From assembly GCA_002431715.1 (NCBI GenBank), contig DJHI01000181.1, forward strand, positions 1 through 16,590: 16,590 bases of DNA, read 5' to 3'. Under the pieces are notes generated by a model, which searched no databases, had not been told where the DNA came from, and was given only the letters and a program-made list of their open reading frames with translations. This document shows positions 7,165 through 14,789 of this stretch, piece after piece. Every line of letters starts with the position of its first letter. Positions within the stretch are counted from its first letter, which is position 1. A program made the position numbers and the translations under genes. The DNA is from Armatimonadetes bacterium UBA5829. GTDB taxonomy: Bacteria; Armatimonadota; UBA5829.

Positions 7165-8772
7165 ATGAATGATTTTGCCGACCAGAAAAACTCAGGGCTG
7201 ATCCAAAAGCTAAAGCAGTTCTGGCCACTAATTTTGATTGCCGTGCTGTTCTTAATTGAGCAGTGGCCTGTTTTCCTAAATTGGTGGAAAATATGGGAAG
7301 AAAAAGATGGTTATTACTCGCACGGCATTCTCGTGCCTTTCATCGCTATATTCATGCTGTGGACAAATCGAAATAAGTTCGCACGGGCCAAAATAGTTCC
7401 TTGCATGCCAGGCTTAATTTTACTAATAGCTTCTTTGCCGATCTACGCACTTGGCATAATAATGGGATTGCGTTTGCTTTTCGGAGTAGGATTTTTCCTG
7501 TGTGTATTTGGCATAATGCTTACAGTGTTCGGCAAACACATCACCAAGATTGCTGCAATTCCGATATTTTTCCTGGTGACGATGATTCCCCTCGCATCAT
7601 CTGTACTCGACACTCTAACACTAAAAGCCCAATTAACTTCAACTACGGTTGCTGCTAAATTCCTACAAATCGCTTTTCCGGATCATACCATTAATCAGAT
7701 GGGAAATCAGATATACTCATCCAGCTTGCCTGGCGGGATACTTCTGGTCGGAGTGCCTTGCAGTGGACTTAGGTTATTGATATCGCTTATTACATTTACA
7801 TGGTTTTTCATCTACGTAATTCGAGGAGTATGGTGGAAAAAAACTATCTTGATGCTTTTATCTCTACCATTAGCGGTATTTATCAATTCATTACGAATAG
7901 CAATGATAGGAAGCGTAGGATTCTGGACCGAATCCTCGGCATCCATGCATGCATTTCACGACTATAGCGGATATATTGGTCTAGTCATATGTTTTGTTTT
8001 GCTGTTTGCTATAGCCAAATTACTAAGGACCGGCGAACTCAATATAGGAGAGTCAAATACCTCTGAATTCTCATCTAGGAAACCTTATGCTAATATGGCT
8101 ACAATTGTAGCCGTCGCTGTGGTGTTGGTAGCTGGAATTGCAATCAGCTCCCTAGTTCAGCCATTCTATGATTATCCAAAAGGCCACCTTTATCGCACAA
8201 GTATACCAAAGTCCTTTGGCAATTGGATCAGTCAAGATTTACCTATAGATAAAAAAAGTAAAGCTATGCTTGCAAAGGGAGATTTACTCAGCCGACAATT
8301 CACGGAAATTGAAGGTGATGCCAGACAAGTGCAAGTTTATATGACTGCTGGTCTCGATAATACCTCTTTCCATGATCCGCACCTTTGCTTGCCTGGTGGC
8401 GGCACACCGCTTACGGATGATCAGTTTATCACTATAAAATTTGAGAAGCCGCGTCCTATTACGGTAAAAGCCAGCTTGCTAACGGCAAGTGGAAATTATG
8501 ACTCATTGACGTTTATCTATTGGTATATGCTTGGCGATAAGTCGTTCCCTCGGACAGATGGTGTCTTTCAGGATACACGTATGAGGAAGGTCGAAGACTT
8601 TAAGAGATTGGTTACGCACCCCTGGGCCGCTGCGGATATAAAACGTGATATTCTAACCCGGCAATATACCTGGTTCCGATTCTCAACAGCCGGCACTGAG
8701 GTAAGTGACAGGAAATTCCTTATCTCGTTCATAAAAGATTTTGTGGCTCATAATGAAAATTTCGGAAAGTAA
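7165..8772 (+). CDS. Exosortase with fused C-terminal EpsI domain
   Basis: An integral membrane transpeptidase-like enzyme that, in its family, cleaves C-terminal PEP-CTERM-type sorting signals during export. The first 290 residues hold about eight hydrophobic segments. The exosortase catalytic triad is intact: C199 in GVPCSGLR, R244 in NSLRIAMIG, and H265 in AFHDYSGY. The early DGYYSHGILVPF block is also characteristic. A further membrane segment at about 311-333 leads to an extracytoplasmic EpsI domain to residue 535, with HDPHLCLPGGG at 403-413 matching the EpsI signature. EpsI is a separate gene in many exopolysaccharide loci, and fusions are known. ATG 7165 has GGAG at 7152-7155. It lies between wbpE and the rest of the sugar genes. 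No protein with a PEP-CTERM tail is seen in the window. Confidence 0.88.
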   Translation: MNDFADQKNSGLIQKLKQFWPLILIAVLFLIEQWPVFLNWWKIWEEKDGYYSHGILVPFIAIFMLWTNRNKFARAKIVPCMPGLILLIASLPIYALGIIMGLRLLFGVGFFLCVFGIMLTVFGKHITKIAAIPIFFLVTMIPLASSVLDTLTLKAQLTSTTVAAKFLQIAFPDHTINQMGNQIYSSSLPGGILLVGVPCSGLRLLISLITFTWFFIYVIRGVWWKKTILMLLSLPLAVFINSLRIAMIGSVGFWTESSASMHAFHDYSGYIGLVICFVLLFAIAKLLRTGELNIGESNTSEFSSRKPYANMATIVAVAVVLVAGIAISSLVQPFYDYPKGHLYRTSIPKSFGNWISQDLPIDKKSKAMLAKGDLLSRQFTEIEGDARQVQVYMTAGLDNTSFHDPHLCLPGGGTPLTDDQFITIKFEKPRPITVKASLLTASGNYDSLTFIYWYMLGDKSFPRTDGVFQDTRMRKVEDFKRLVTHPWAAADIKRDILTRQYTWFRFSTAGTEVSDRKFLISFIKDFVAHNENFGK

Positions 8773-8854
8773 ATAATACATCAAGAATTTAATTATCGAA
8801 TAAATGCCAGTAGCAAAAACAATCGTTTTTTTCTAGCCTGTCAAGGAAGACAGA

Positions 8855-10120
8855 ATGGAGGAAGTAGTTCGAGTGGATCAGGATTCGCATCAAATCCACC
8901 GGACATCTCACATGAAGCGAGTATGTCATATTGTACAATCTTATTATCCCCGTGACCCACGTATAAGACGTCAGGCTGAAGCTCTAGCGGAAGCAGGGTT
9001 CGATGTGGATGTAGTTTGTTTAAGGGATAAAAATGAGAAAGCCTCAGAAGTGCTAAACGGCGTAAACATATATCGCGTGCCATTGTCCAGAAGAAGAGGT
9101 AGTAATCTTCGATATATATTCGAGTATGCTGCATTTTTCTGCATGGCTTCCATCGCTATGATTGTACGCCTTATAAAACGATATGATGTAATCCATGTAA
9201 GCAATTTGCCCGACTTTCTGGTTTTTTCTGCGGCTACACCAAAACTGGTAGGGACTCGAGTTTTATTAGATGAACACGATCCAATGCCAGAGCTTTTTAT
9301 GTCAAAGTTTGGTTCCTCGGAAGACAGCAGACTCATCAAGGCAATTCGCTGGCAAGAAAAGATAAGTATTGGATTTGCCGACCATGTACTGACCGTGAAT
9401 GAAGCAATGCGCAATCACTATCTGCAGGTGAATAGTAAAAAATCAGTCTCGGTTGCGATGAATTTGCCGGATGACAAAGTGTTTAAACCTGTGGAACAAT
9501 CCACCATTACGGATAAGAGAAATAATAGATTCACTCTGCTATACACAGGTACTGTATCCGATACATATGGTCTCTCACTTGTAGTCGAGGCAGTTGCTAA
9601 TCTACGCAGATCCATCCCGGAAATATATCTCAAGATTGTCGGTGAGGGGCCCGACATACCAGCACTACAAAACTTAGCTGCAAAAAGAGGAATATCAGAG
9701 CTGGTAGAATTCACCGGAGTAGTTCCATTCAATCAAGTCCCAGTAATCATATCACAAAGTAAAGTCGGTGTTTCTACTCTTAAACTAGATCCATTGACAA
9801 ACATGTGCTTTAACAATAAAACAGCTGAATATGTAGCTATGGGGCTACCCGCCATCGTAACTAAAAATCCGGTAGTGGAAAAACATTTTCCTGAAGGCAT
9901 TGTTCGTTTCTTCGAGGCTGGCAATATCGATTCGTTCCAGCAAGCGGTTGCAGATCTTTACAGCAATCCTGAATTGCGCGAACGCATGTCACGCAAAGGA
10001 ATTGAATTCAGCAAAACATCAAACTGGTCTACAGAAAAGACGAAGTATATAGAATTGATTACTGCACTTTGTGATAGAAACATGAAATACAAGTCACCAT
10101 CTGCAGACTATTTGGGATAA
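8855..10120 (+). CDS. Glycosyltransferase family 4 (GT-B fold)
   Basis: A cytoplasmic retaining glycosyltransferase of the GT-B fold. As given it has 421 residues. The N-terminal acceptor domain begins with MKRVCHIVQSYYPRDPRIRR and a DVIHVSNLPDFL strand. The C-terminal donor domain begins near residue 225 (RFTLLYTGTVSDTYGLSLVV), continues with LKIVGEGPD, and ends with EYVAMGLPAIVT, the equivalent of the GT4 EX7E/nucleotide-sugar site. The start is uncertain. ATG 8855 has AGGA at 8844-8847. GTG 8873 has GGAGGA at 8857-8862. ATG 8912 would place the first beta strand at residue 2, as usual for the family, but has no clear SD. The donor and acceptor cannot be read from sequence; fucose or the diacetamido uronic acid are candidates from context. 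It ends six bases before wbpI. Confidence 0.85.
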   Translation: MEEVVRVDQDSHQIHRTSHMKRVCHIVQSYYPRDPRIRRQAEALAEAGFDVDVVCLRDKNEKASEVLNGVNIYRVPLSRRRGSNLRYIFEYAAFFCMASIAMIVRLIKRYDVIHVSNLPDFLVFSAATPKLVGTRVLLDEHDPMPELFMSKFGSSEDSRLIKAIRWQEKISIGFADHVLTVNEAMRNHYLQVNSKKSVSVAMNLPDDKVFKPVEQSTITDKRNNRFTLLYTGTVSDTYGLSLVVEAVANLRRSIPEIYLKIVGEGPDIPALQNLAAKRGISELVEFTGVVPFNQVPVIISQSKVGVSTLKLDPLTNMCFNNKTAEYVAMGLPAIVTKNPVVEKHFPEGIVRFFEAGNIDSFQQAVADLYSNPELRERMSRKGIEFSKTSNWSTEKTKYIELITALCDRNMKYKSPSADYLG

Positions 10121-10125
10121 ATCAG

Positions 10126-11205
10126 ATGAAAACTCTAACTGTAATAGGGGCAAGGCCTCAATTCATAAAAGCAAGCCCGATAAGTGTTGCTTTAAAGGAA
10201 GCGGGATTTGAGCAGGTTCTCTTGCATACTGGCCAGCACTATGATATTAATATGTCCCAGATTTTTTTCGATGAACTCGCCATCGCCCCACCCGATATCA
10301 ACCTTGGTATCGGCTCCGGTTCTCATGCAGAACAGACCGCGGGTATGCTTGTAGGAATTGAGCAGGCAATCAACTATCATAAACCCAATTGGGTAGTAAT
10401 TTATGGCGATACTAACTCAACTGTAGCAGCCGCTCTAGCCGCAGCTAAACTCCACGTGTCAATTGCTCATGTTGAGGCCGGACTAAGATCATTTAATCGA
10501 ACCATGCCTGAAGAAATAAACAGAGTCATAGCCGATTCGATTTCAAGCATTTTATTTGCCCCTACTCAAGACGCAATAAACAATCTTAGAAATGAAGGCA
10601 TCCCAAATGAGCGAGTTCACTTGGTTGGCGATGTCATGTATGATGCATCATTGATGCATGGGAGACGAGCGGATATACAAAGTAAAATCCTTGATAAGAT
10701 CGGCGTGCAACCACACAAATTCATACTCGCTACAGTCCATAGAGCTGAAAACACTGATATCCAACATAGATGCCAGGCTATTTTTGAAGGATTAGACCTG
10801 ATCTCGCACAATATGCCGGTCGTCTTGCCAATGCATCCGCGAACCAAAGCAACTCTCGAGCGCTATGGAATACTAGACAAGTTTCAGCATAGCCTAAGGA
10901 TTATAGATCCTGTCGGTTACCTTGATATGATTAAACTTGAGAAAAGCGCTGCTCTAATTGCTACTGACTCCGGAGGTGTGCAAAAGGAAGCTTTCTTTCA
11001 TAAAGTGCCATGTGTGACTCTCCGTGACGAGACTGAGTGGGTCGAACTCGTCGATCTCGGATGGAATAAAATAATCCCTCCCATATCCGCAGAAAATATT
11101 GCTGATGCAATTCGCTCAATGCTGGGAACCGTAGGCCAGAATGCCAATCCCTATGGTGAAGGTAACGCTGCAAACAAGATTGCTCAAATATTGGCGGAAT
11201 ACTAA
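10126..11205 (+). CDS. wbpI: UDP-2,3-diacetamido-2,3-dideoxy-glucuronate 2-epimerase (WbpI type)
   Basis: A non-hydrolysing UDP-GlcNAc 2-epimerase homologue of 359 residues, expected to turn UDP-GlcNAc(3NAc)A into UDP-ManNAc(3NAc)A, the last step of the Wbp route. Visible motifs are the N-terminal IGARPQFIKASP, the GQHYD loop, YGDTNSTVAAALAA, HVEAGLRSFNR, PEEINRVIAD, and the C-terminal TDSGGVQKEAFF with RDETEWVEL. At 205-211 it reads HRAENTD. As I recall, WecB proteins for plain UDP-GlcNAc tend to have HRRENFG here, while WbpI-like proteins have HRAENTD, and this together with the gene set favours WbpI. Plain UDP-GlcNAc epimerase remains possible. ATG 10126 follows the GT4 stop by five bases. 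Its separation from wbpA-B-D-E by two unrelated genes differs from a contiguous pathway block. Confidence 0.85.
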   Translation: MKTLTVIGARPQFIKASPISVALKEAGFEQVLLHTGQHYDINMSQIFFDELAIAPPDINLGIGSGSHAEQTAGMLVGIEQAINYHKPNWVVIYGDTNSTVAAALAAAKLHVSIAHVEAGLRSFNRTMPEEINRVIADSISSILFAPTQDAINNLRNEGIPNERVHLVGDVMYDASLMHGRRADIQSKILDKIGVQPHKFILATVHRAENTDIQHRCQAIFEGLDLISHNMPVVLPMHPRTKATLERYGILDKFQHSLRIIDPVGYLDMIKLEKSAALIATDSGGVQKEAFFHKVPCVTLRDETEWVELVDLGWNKIIPPISAENIADAIRSMLGTVGQNANPYGEGNAANKIAQILAEY

Positions 11206-11245
11206 GTATTGCTATGTGTCGCGTCGATGCTGGAATGGCACTACT

Positions 11246-11250
11246 GAGGT
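11246..11250 (+). promoter_or_regulatory. Ribosome binding site for a TTG start at 11259
   Basis: GAGGT at 11246-11250 ends eight bases before TTG 11259. The next in-frame ATG lies well inside the first beta strand of the glycosyltransferase, so TTG is the best supported start. Confidence 0.5.
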
Positions 11251-11258
11251 AAAAAACA

Positions 11259-12350
11259 TTGAAAAACTTCATTGACTCTGGCTGTAGCCGGCTTACAAGA
11301 CGCGTGATCTGCATGGTTGCACCAATGCCACCCAAGATAGGTGGCATTACAATTCAAGCGGACTTAATGATCAAAGGCCTAGAACGAGAGGGCATGAAGG
11401 TCATCCCTATCGACACAATTTTGCATGTTCTCGATAGAAAATATCTTCTCCCGATTCGCCTCTTGTTGCAACCCTGGGTCATCGCTTTTAAGCTTCTAAA
11501 TGTCGCCAATAAATGCGATATAGTTCATGTTCATGCCGCCTCCTGGTGGGGATTCATACCCGTATTGATATGTGCACCGATTACTAAATGGATAGTACGA
11601 AAACGATTGGTAATTAGCTTCCATGGCGGTGCCGGTCATTTATGGCTCAAAAAATGGAGATGGTTAGCAATTCCATTCTTTAACATGGCAGATGCAATAG
11701 CAGTTGTATCTCCTCATCTCAAGCATGTATTTTCACAGTACGGCATCAGAACGATACTATTGAATAATCTGGTGGATATGGAAAAATTTCCATTTCATAG
11801 TAGAGGTAAACCATCTGGGCAATTAATATGGATTCGAAAATTCGAGGATGCTTACGATCCTATTACTGCATTGAGAGTATTCGAACGCGTAAAGCAAAAT
11901 ATTCCTGAAGCTGAGATCACCTTTATTGGAGATGGTAGTTTATTGCAAAAAATGCAGGACTATGTCGATCAAAGAAACCTAACAGGAGTTCATTTCACCG
12001 GCCGATTGCCTAATGCTGAGATACATACGTCATTTGAGAAGGCTGACATTCTCCTCAACACATCAATCCAAGATGGCTTTCCGACTGCACTACTGGAGGC
12101 TTCTTCGTCCGGATTACCAATAGTGAGTACCAATGTGGGCGGTATCTCTTCACTTATAGAAAATGGAGTCAATGGCATACTGGTCCCTGTTGGCCAAATT
12201 GATCAGATGGCCGTAGAAGTAATTTCTCTGCTTCATAATCCGGATAAATGCGGCAGGATTGGAGTTGCAGCTGAAGAGAATTCAAAAAAATACAGTTGGG
12301 AAGCATGTCGAGAAACTCTGGCAGAGCTATATGGTTTATTTGAGGAATAA
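11259..12350 (+). CDS. Glycosyltransferase family 4 (GT-B fold), second copy
   Basis: Of 363 residues from TTG 11259. The N-terminal half has the first strand RVICMVAPMPPKIGGIT (the GG loop near the donor phosphates), a CDIVHVHAASWWGF strand, and a hydrophobic/basic surface typical of membrane-associated GT4 enzymes. The donor domain carries AEITFIGDGSLLQKM, VHFTGRLPNAEIHTSF, and the signature DGFPTALLEASSSGLPIVST, where the glutamate of LLEA is the usual donor-binding residue, then NGVNGILVPVGQ. It is distinct in sequence from the GT4 at 8855, so it probably forms a different linkage. Only two bases separate it from the CapK-like gene, and GAGGAAT at its own 3' end serves as that gene's SD. 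The specific sugar is not predictable. Confidence 0.87.
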   Translation: MKNFIDSGCSRLTRRVICMVAPMPPKIGGITIQADLMIKGLEREGMKVIPIDTILHVLDRKYLLPIRLLLQPWVIAFKLLNVANKCDIVHVHAASWWGFIPVLICAPITKWIVRKRLVISFHGGAGHLWLKKWRWLAIPFFNMADAIAVVSPHLKHVFSQYGIRTILLNNLVDMEKFPFHSRGKPSGQLIWIRKFEDAYDPITALRVFERVKQNIPEAEITFIGDGSLLQKMQDYVDQRNLTGVHFTGRLPNAEIHTSFEKADILLNTSIQDGFPTALLEASSSGLPIVSTNVGGISSLIENGVNGILVPVGQIDQMAVEVISLLHNPDKCGRIGVAAEENSKKYSWEACRETLAELYGLFEE

Positions 12351-12352
12351 AA

Positions 12353-13732
12353 ATGATTCGTGAAGTAATTGTTAGGCACATTGGTTTTCCTGTTGCCGAA
12401 AAGCTGAAGGGATGGCCGGTAAGCAAATATCTAAGAGAGTTAGAAAGATCACAATGGTTATCACCAGAAGAGATCACCAAACTGCAGAATGAAAAACTGG
12501 CAGAAATTACCAGGTATGCATATGACACAGTACCATTTTATAAACGATTATTCAATGATCGTGGTATGAAACCATCCGATGTACAGACCATTGACGATCT
12601 ACCGAGACTCCCCATTCTCACAAAAGAAGACATGCGCAAAAATCTGGATGATCTAGTGTCATCAGATTATAAAAAGTCTGAGTTAGTGGAAGCATCAAGC
12701 AGCGGGTCAACCGGCGAACCTTTCCAGTATTATATTAGTGAAGATGAGAAAGCACGTAAATGGGCTGGCCTTTATATGCTCTGGAACTGGGCTGGCTTTA
12801 AAATGGGAGATCGCCACATTAATTTTGTAGCAGGTCCGCATCGAGCATTCAAGTCCAGTAGGCCTCTTCTCTGGTTGGAATCCAAGTTGTCCGGAATGCG
12901 GACAATCAGTGCTCTCGAACTTTACGAAGGCAATGCAGACGAGTTCTTGAAGGAATTCGCCAGATTTAAGCCAAAAATGATCCGGGGCTACGCATCTTCA
13001 CTCTATTATCTTGCTCAATCAGTAAAAAGACATGTCATACCACTTACTGCCAAAGCCGTTTGTACTACCGGCGAAACGCTTTTTGAATTCCAGCGCGAAC
13101 TCATAGAGTCAGTCTTCAAAAGCAAAGTCTATGATGGCTATGGCGGTGAAGGAATGGTTATTGCAGGGCAGTGTGGCTGCAGTAGTGGTTATCATATCGA
13201 TGCAGCGGATGTTATCTTGGAAATTGTTGATTCCAGTGGTCGACGATGTCCTCCAGGTGTACAAGGTCAAGTAGTGCTAACAGATCTTAATCGACATTCG
13301 ATGCCTTTTATTAGATATAACGTGCAGGATGTTGCTACTTTTTCCGATGCTATATGTAGTTGCGGCAGAGGATTTCCTATGCTTAGTAGTATAGCAGGAC
13401 GGCTTACTGACATTGGGGTAACTCCATCCGGTAAATCGATAGTCGTGCACTTTTTCACGGGAATGTTTATGAAAATGGCCCCACATGTGAACGGCTTTCA
13501 GGTTGTACAGGAGCAGCCCGGACTCTTTGTGTTGAATATTGTTCCAGGGATCGAATTTGAGACAGTTCGGCAGGAGATTTTGGATAAAACATGTGCCTAC
13601 GTAGGTTCAGATGTCGACGTACAGATTCAAGTCGTTGATCACATTCCCGCCACTACTGCAGGCAAACGCCGCTTGTTTATCTCGAAATGCGGAATACCTG
13701 CAGCAAGATCTCAGGCTGACATCAAAGAATAA
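12353..13732 (+). CDS. PaaK/CapK-like adenylate-forming enzyme (phenylacetate-CoA ligase family)
   Basis: A 459-residue member of the acyl-adenylate/CoA-ligase superfamily, in the PaaK-related group often encoded in capsule and O-antigen clusters and called CapK. The ATP-binding P-loop is intact as SSSGSTGEP at 115-123. Further blocks are TTGETLFEFQREL, the VYDGYGGEGM turn (equivalent to the A5 motif), and PFIRYNVQDVATF followed by RLTD (A7/A8 region). A cysteine group, CGCSSG near 275 and CSCGRG near 345, resembles the metal-binding cysteines seen in some PaaK relatives. Its substrate is unknown: an aryl, acyl or amino acid could be activated for attachment to the polysaccharide. It sits two bases after a GT4 gene and 13 bases before a threonine aldolase gene, suggesting a shared operon. 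The family call is firm; the function is open. Confidence 0.83.
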   Translation: MIREVIVRHIGFPVAEKLKGWPVSKYLRELERSQWLSPEEITKLQNEKLAEITRYAYDTVPFYKRLFNDRGMKPSDVQTIDDLPRLPILTKEDMRKNLDDLVSSDYKKSELVEASSSGSTGEPFQYYISEDEKARKWAGLYMLWNWAGFKMGDRHINFVAGPHRAFKSSRPLLWLESKLSGMRTISALELYEGNADEFLKEFARFKPKMIRGYASSLYYLAQSVKRHVIPLTAKAVCTTGETLFEFQRELIESVFKSKVYDGYGGEGMVIAGQCGCSSGYHIDAADVILEIVDSSGRRCPPGVQGQVVLTDLNRHSMPFIRYNVQDVATFSDAICSCGRGFPMLSSIAGRLTDIGVTPSGKSIVVHFFTGMFMKMAPHVNGFQVVQEQPGLFVLNIVPGIEFETVRQEILDKTCAYVGSDVDVQIQVVDHIPATTAGKRRLFISKCGIPAARSQADIKE

Positions 13733-13737
13733 GGTGG
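13732..13737 (+). promoter_or_regulatory. Ribosome binding site for a TTG start at 13746
   Basis: AGGTGG at 13732-13737, directly after the CapK-like stop, ends eight bases before TTG 13746. Starting there gives a protein beginning MNNKLIDLSSDTVTQP, as threonine aldolases do. The frame is open upstream to 13611, but only through the end of the previous gene. Confidence 0.65.
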
Positions 13738-13745
13738 AAGTTCCA

Positions 13746-14786
13746 TTGAATAACAAATTGATTGACCTATCCAGTGATACGGTAACACAACCATCAGACG
13801 AAATGCGAGCTTATATGTGTAAAGCTTCTGTAGGTGACCTGCAGAAGGGAGAAGATCCTACCGTAAACGAACTTGAGGAAACTGTAGCGGATCTATTAGG
13901 CAAAGAAGCAGCTGTTTATCTGCCATCCGGCACTATGTGCAATCAGATTGCATTCAAGGTGCATACTAACCCTGGAGATGAAATTATTATGCACCAAGAA
14001 TCTCATCCAGCTCATTTAGAGGGAGGAGCAATTTCAGCATTATGTAACCTATCGGTCTATTTAGTACCCGGTGTCAGAGGAATCTTCAACTCTAGTGCGG
14101 TTACCGAAGCCTTACGCCCTAACGACGTCTTATATCCTCGAAGCCGGCTTGTATTTATAGAAAACACACATAATTTGTGTGGTGGAACCATCTGGCCACT
14201 TGAAAATATCAAGGCTGTAGTTGCCGAGGCATCAAAACTCGGGCTGGCTTGTCATATGGATGGGTCGAGACTACTAAATGCATGCATTGCAGCAGACCTT
14301 ACACCAAAAGAATACTGCATGCCTTTCGACTCTTGTATGATTGCATTTTCCAAGGGCTTAGGGGCTCCGGTCGGATCCGCTCTAGCCGGCAGCAAGGCTT
14401 TTATTGAGGATGCTCTCCATTGGAGAAGGGCCTTCGGAGGTGCTATGCGTCAAGCAGGGATTGTGGCTGCCGGTGCTCTATACGCACTAAGAAATAATGT
14501 ACAACGCCTGAAAGATGATCATGATAATGCTAAAAGGCTGGCTAATGGACTGTGTGGGATGACGAAAATCGATATTGATATGGATTCTATACAGACAAAT
14601 ATTGTCGTCTTTAACATTGCAAAATCTGGTATGCAGCCAAGTCAGTTTAATCAGGAATTGATTAAACGCGGTGTGAGAATGAGCTCGTATCGTGGGAACG
14701 TAATGCGCGCAGTAACTCATCTAGATGTAACAACTAGCGATATAGACACCGCCATAAATGCTGTACACGATATACTTGCGGAATAG
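13746..14786 (+). CDS. ltaE: Low-specificity threonine aldolase (PLP fold type I)
   Basis: Cleaves L-threonine or allo-threonine to glycine and acetaldehyde, reversibly, using pyridoxal phosphate. From TTG 13746 it has 346 residues, the normal length. Family blocks are in order: LIDLSSDTVTQPSDEM at the N-terminus, GEDPTVNELEETVADLLGKE, YLPSGTMCNQIA (phosphate-binding), ESHPAHLEGGA with the stacking histidine, IENTHNLCGGTIWP, HMDGSRLLNA with the PLP-nitrogen aspartate, and the Schiff-base lysine K203 in FSKGLGAPVGSALAG. The gene is unusual inside a polysaccharide cluster: 13 bases after the CapK-like gene and three bases before a GT2 gene. It may supply or form a hydroxy-amino acid for decoration of the polymer, or simply be a co-transcribed metabolic gene. 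Stereospecificity cannot be judged from sequence. Confidence 0.9.
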   Translation: MNNKLIDLSSDTVTQPSDEMRAYMCKASVGDLQKGEDPTVNELEETVADLLGKEAAVYLPSGTMCNQIAFKVHTNPGDEIIMHQESHPAHLEGGAISALCNLSVYLVPGVRGIFNSSAVTEALRPNDVLYPRSRLVFIENTHNLCGGTIWPLENIKAVVAEASKLGLACHMDGSRLLNACIAADLTPKEYCMPFDSCMIAFSKGLGAPVGSALAGSKAFIEDALHWRRAFGGAMRQAGIVAAGALYALRNNVQRLKDDHDNAKRLANGLCGMTKIDIDMDSIQTNIVVFNIAKSGMQPSQFNQELIKRGVRMSSYRGNVMRAVTHLDVTTSDIDTAINAVHDILAE

Positions 14787-14789
14787 AAA

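Noticed and set aside
8815..8830. AAAAAC / GTTTTT stem before the GT4 gene as a terminator
   Set aside because: The stem is almost all A-T with a four-base loop; it would be unstable and has no GC core.
8971..9414. 147-codon open frame on the minus strand
   Set aside because: It lies wholly antisense to the GT4 gene, and its translation has no recognisable family pattern.
10961..11347. 128-codon minus-strand open frame spanning the wbpI / GT4 junction
   Set aside because: It is antisense to two well supported genes, has no recognisable motif, and codon-shadow effects explain it.
12169..12528. 119-codon minus-strand open frame across the GT4 / CapK-like junction
   Set aside because: It covers a 2-base gene junction that is clearly coding on the plus strand; the translation is not family-like.
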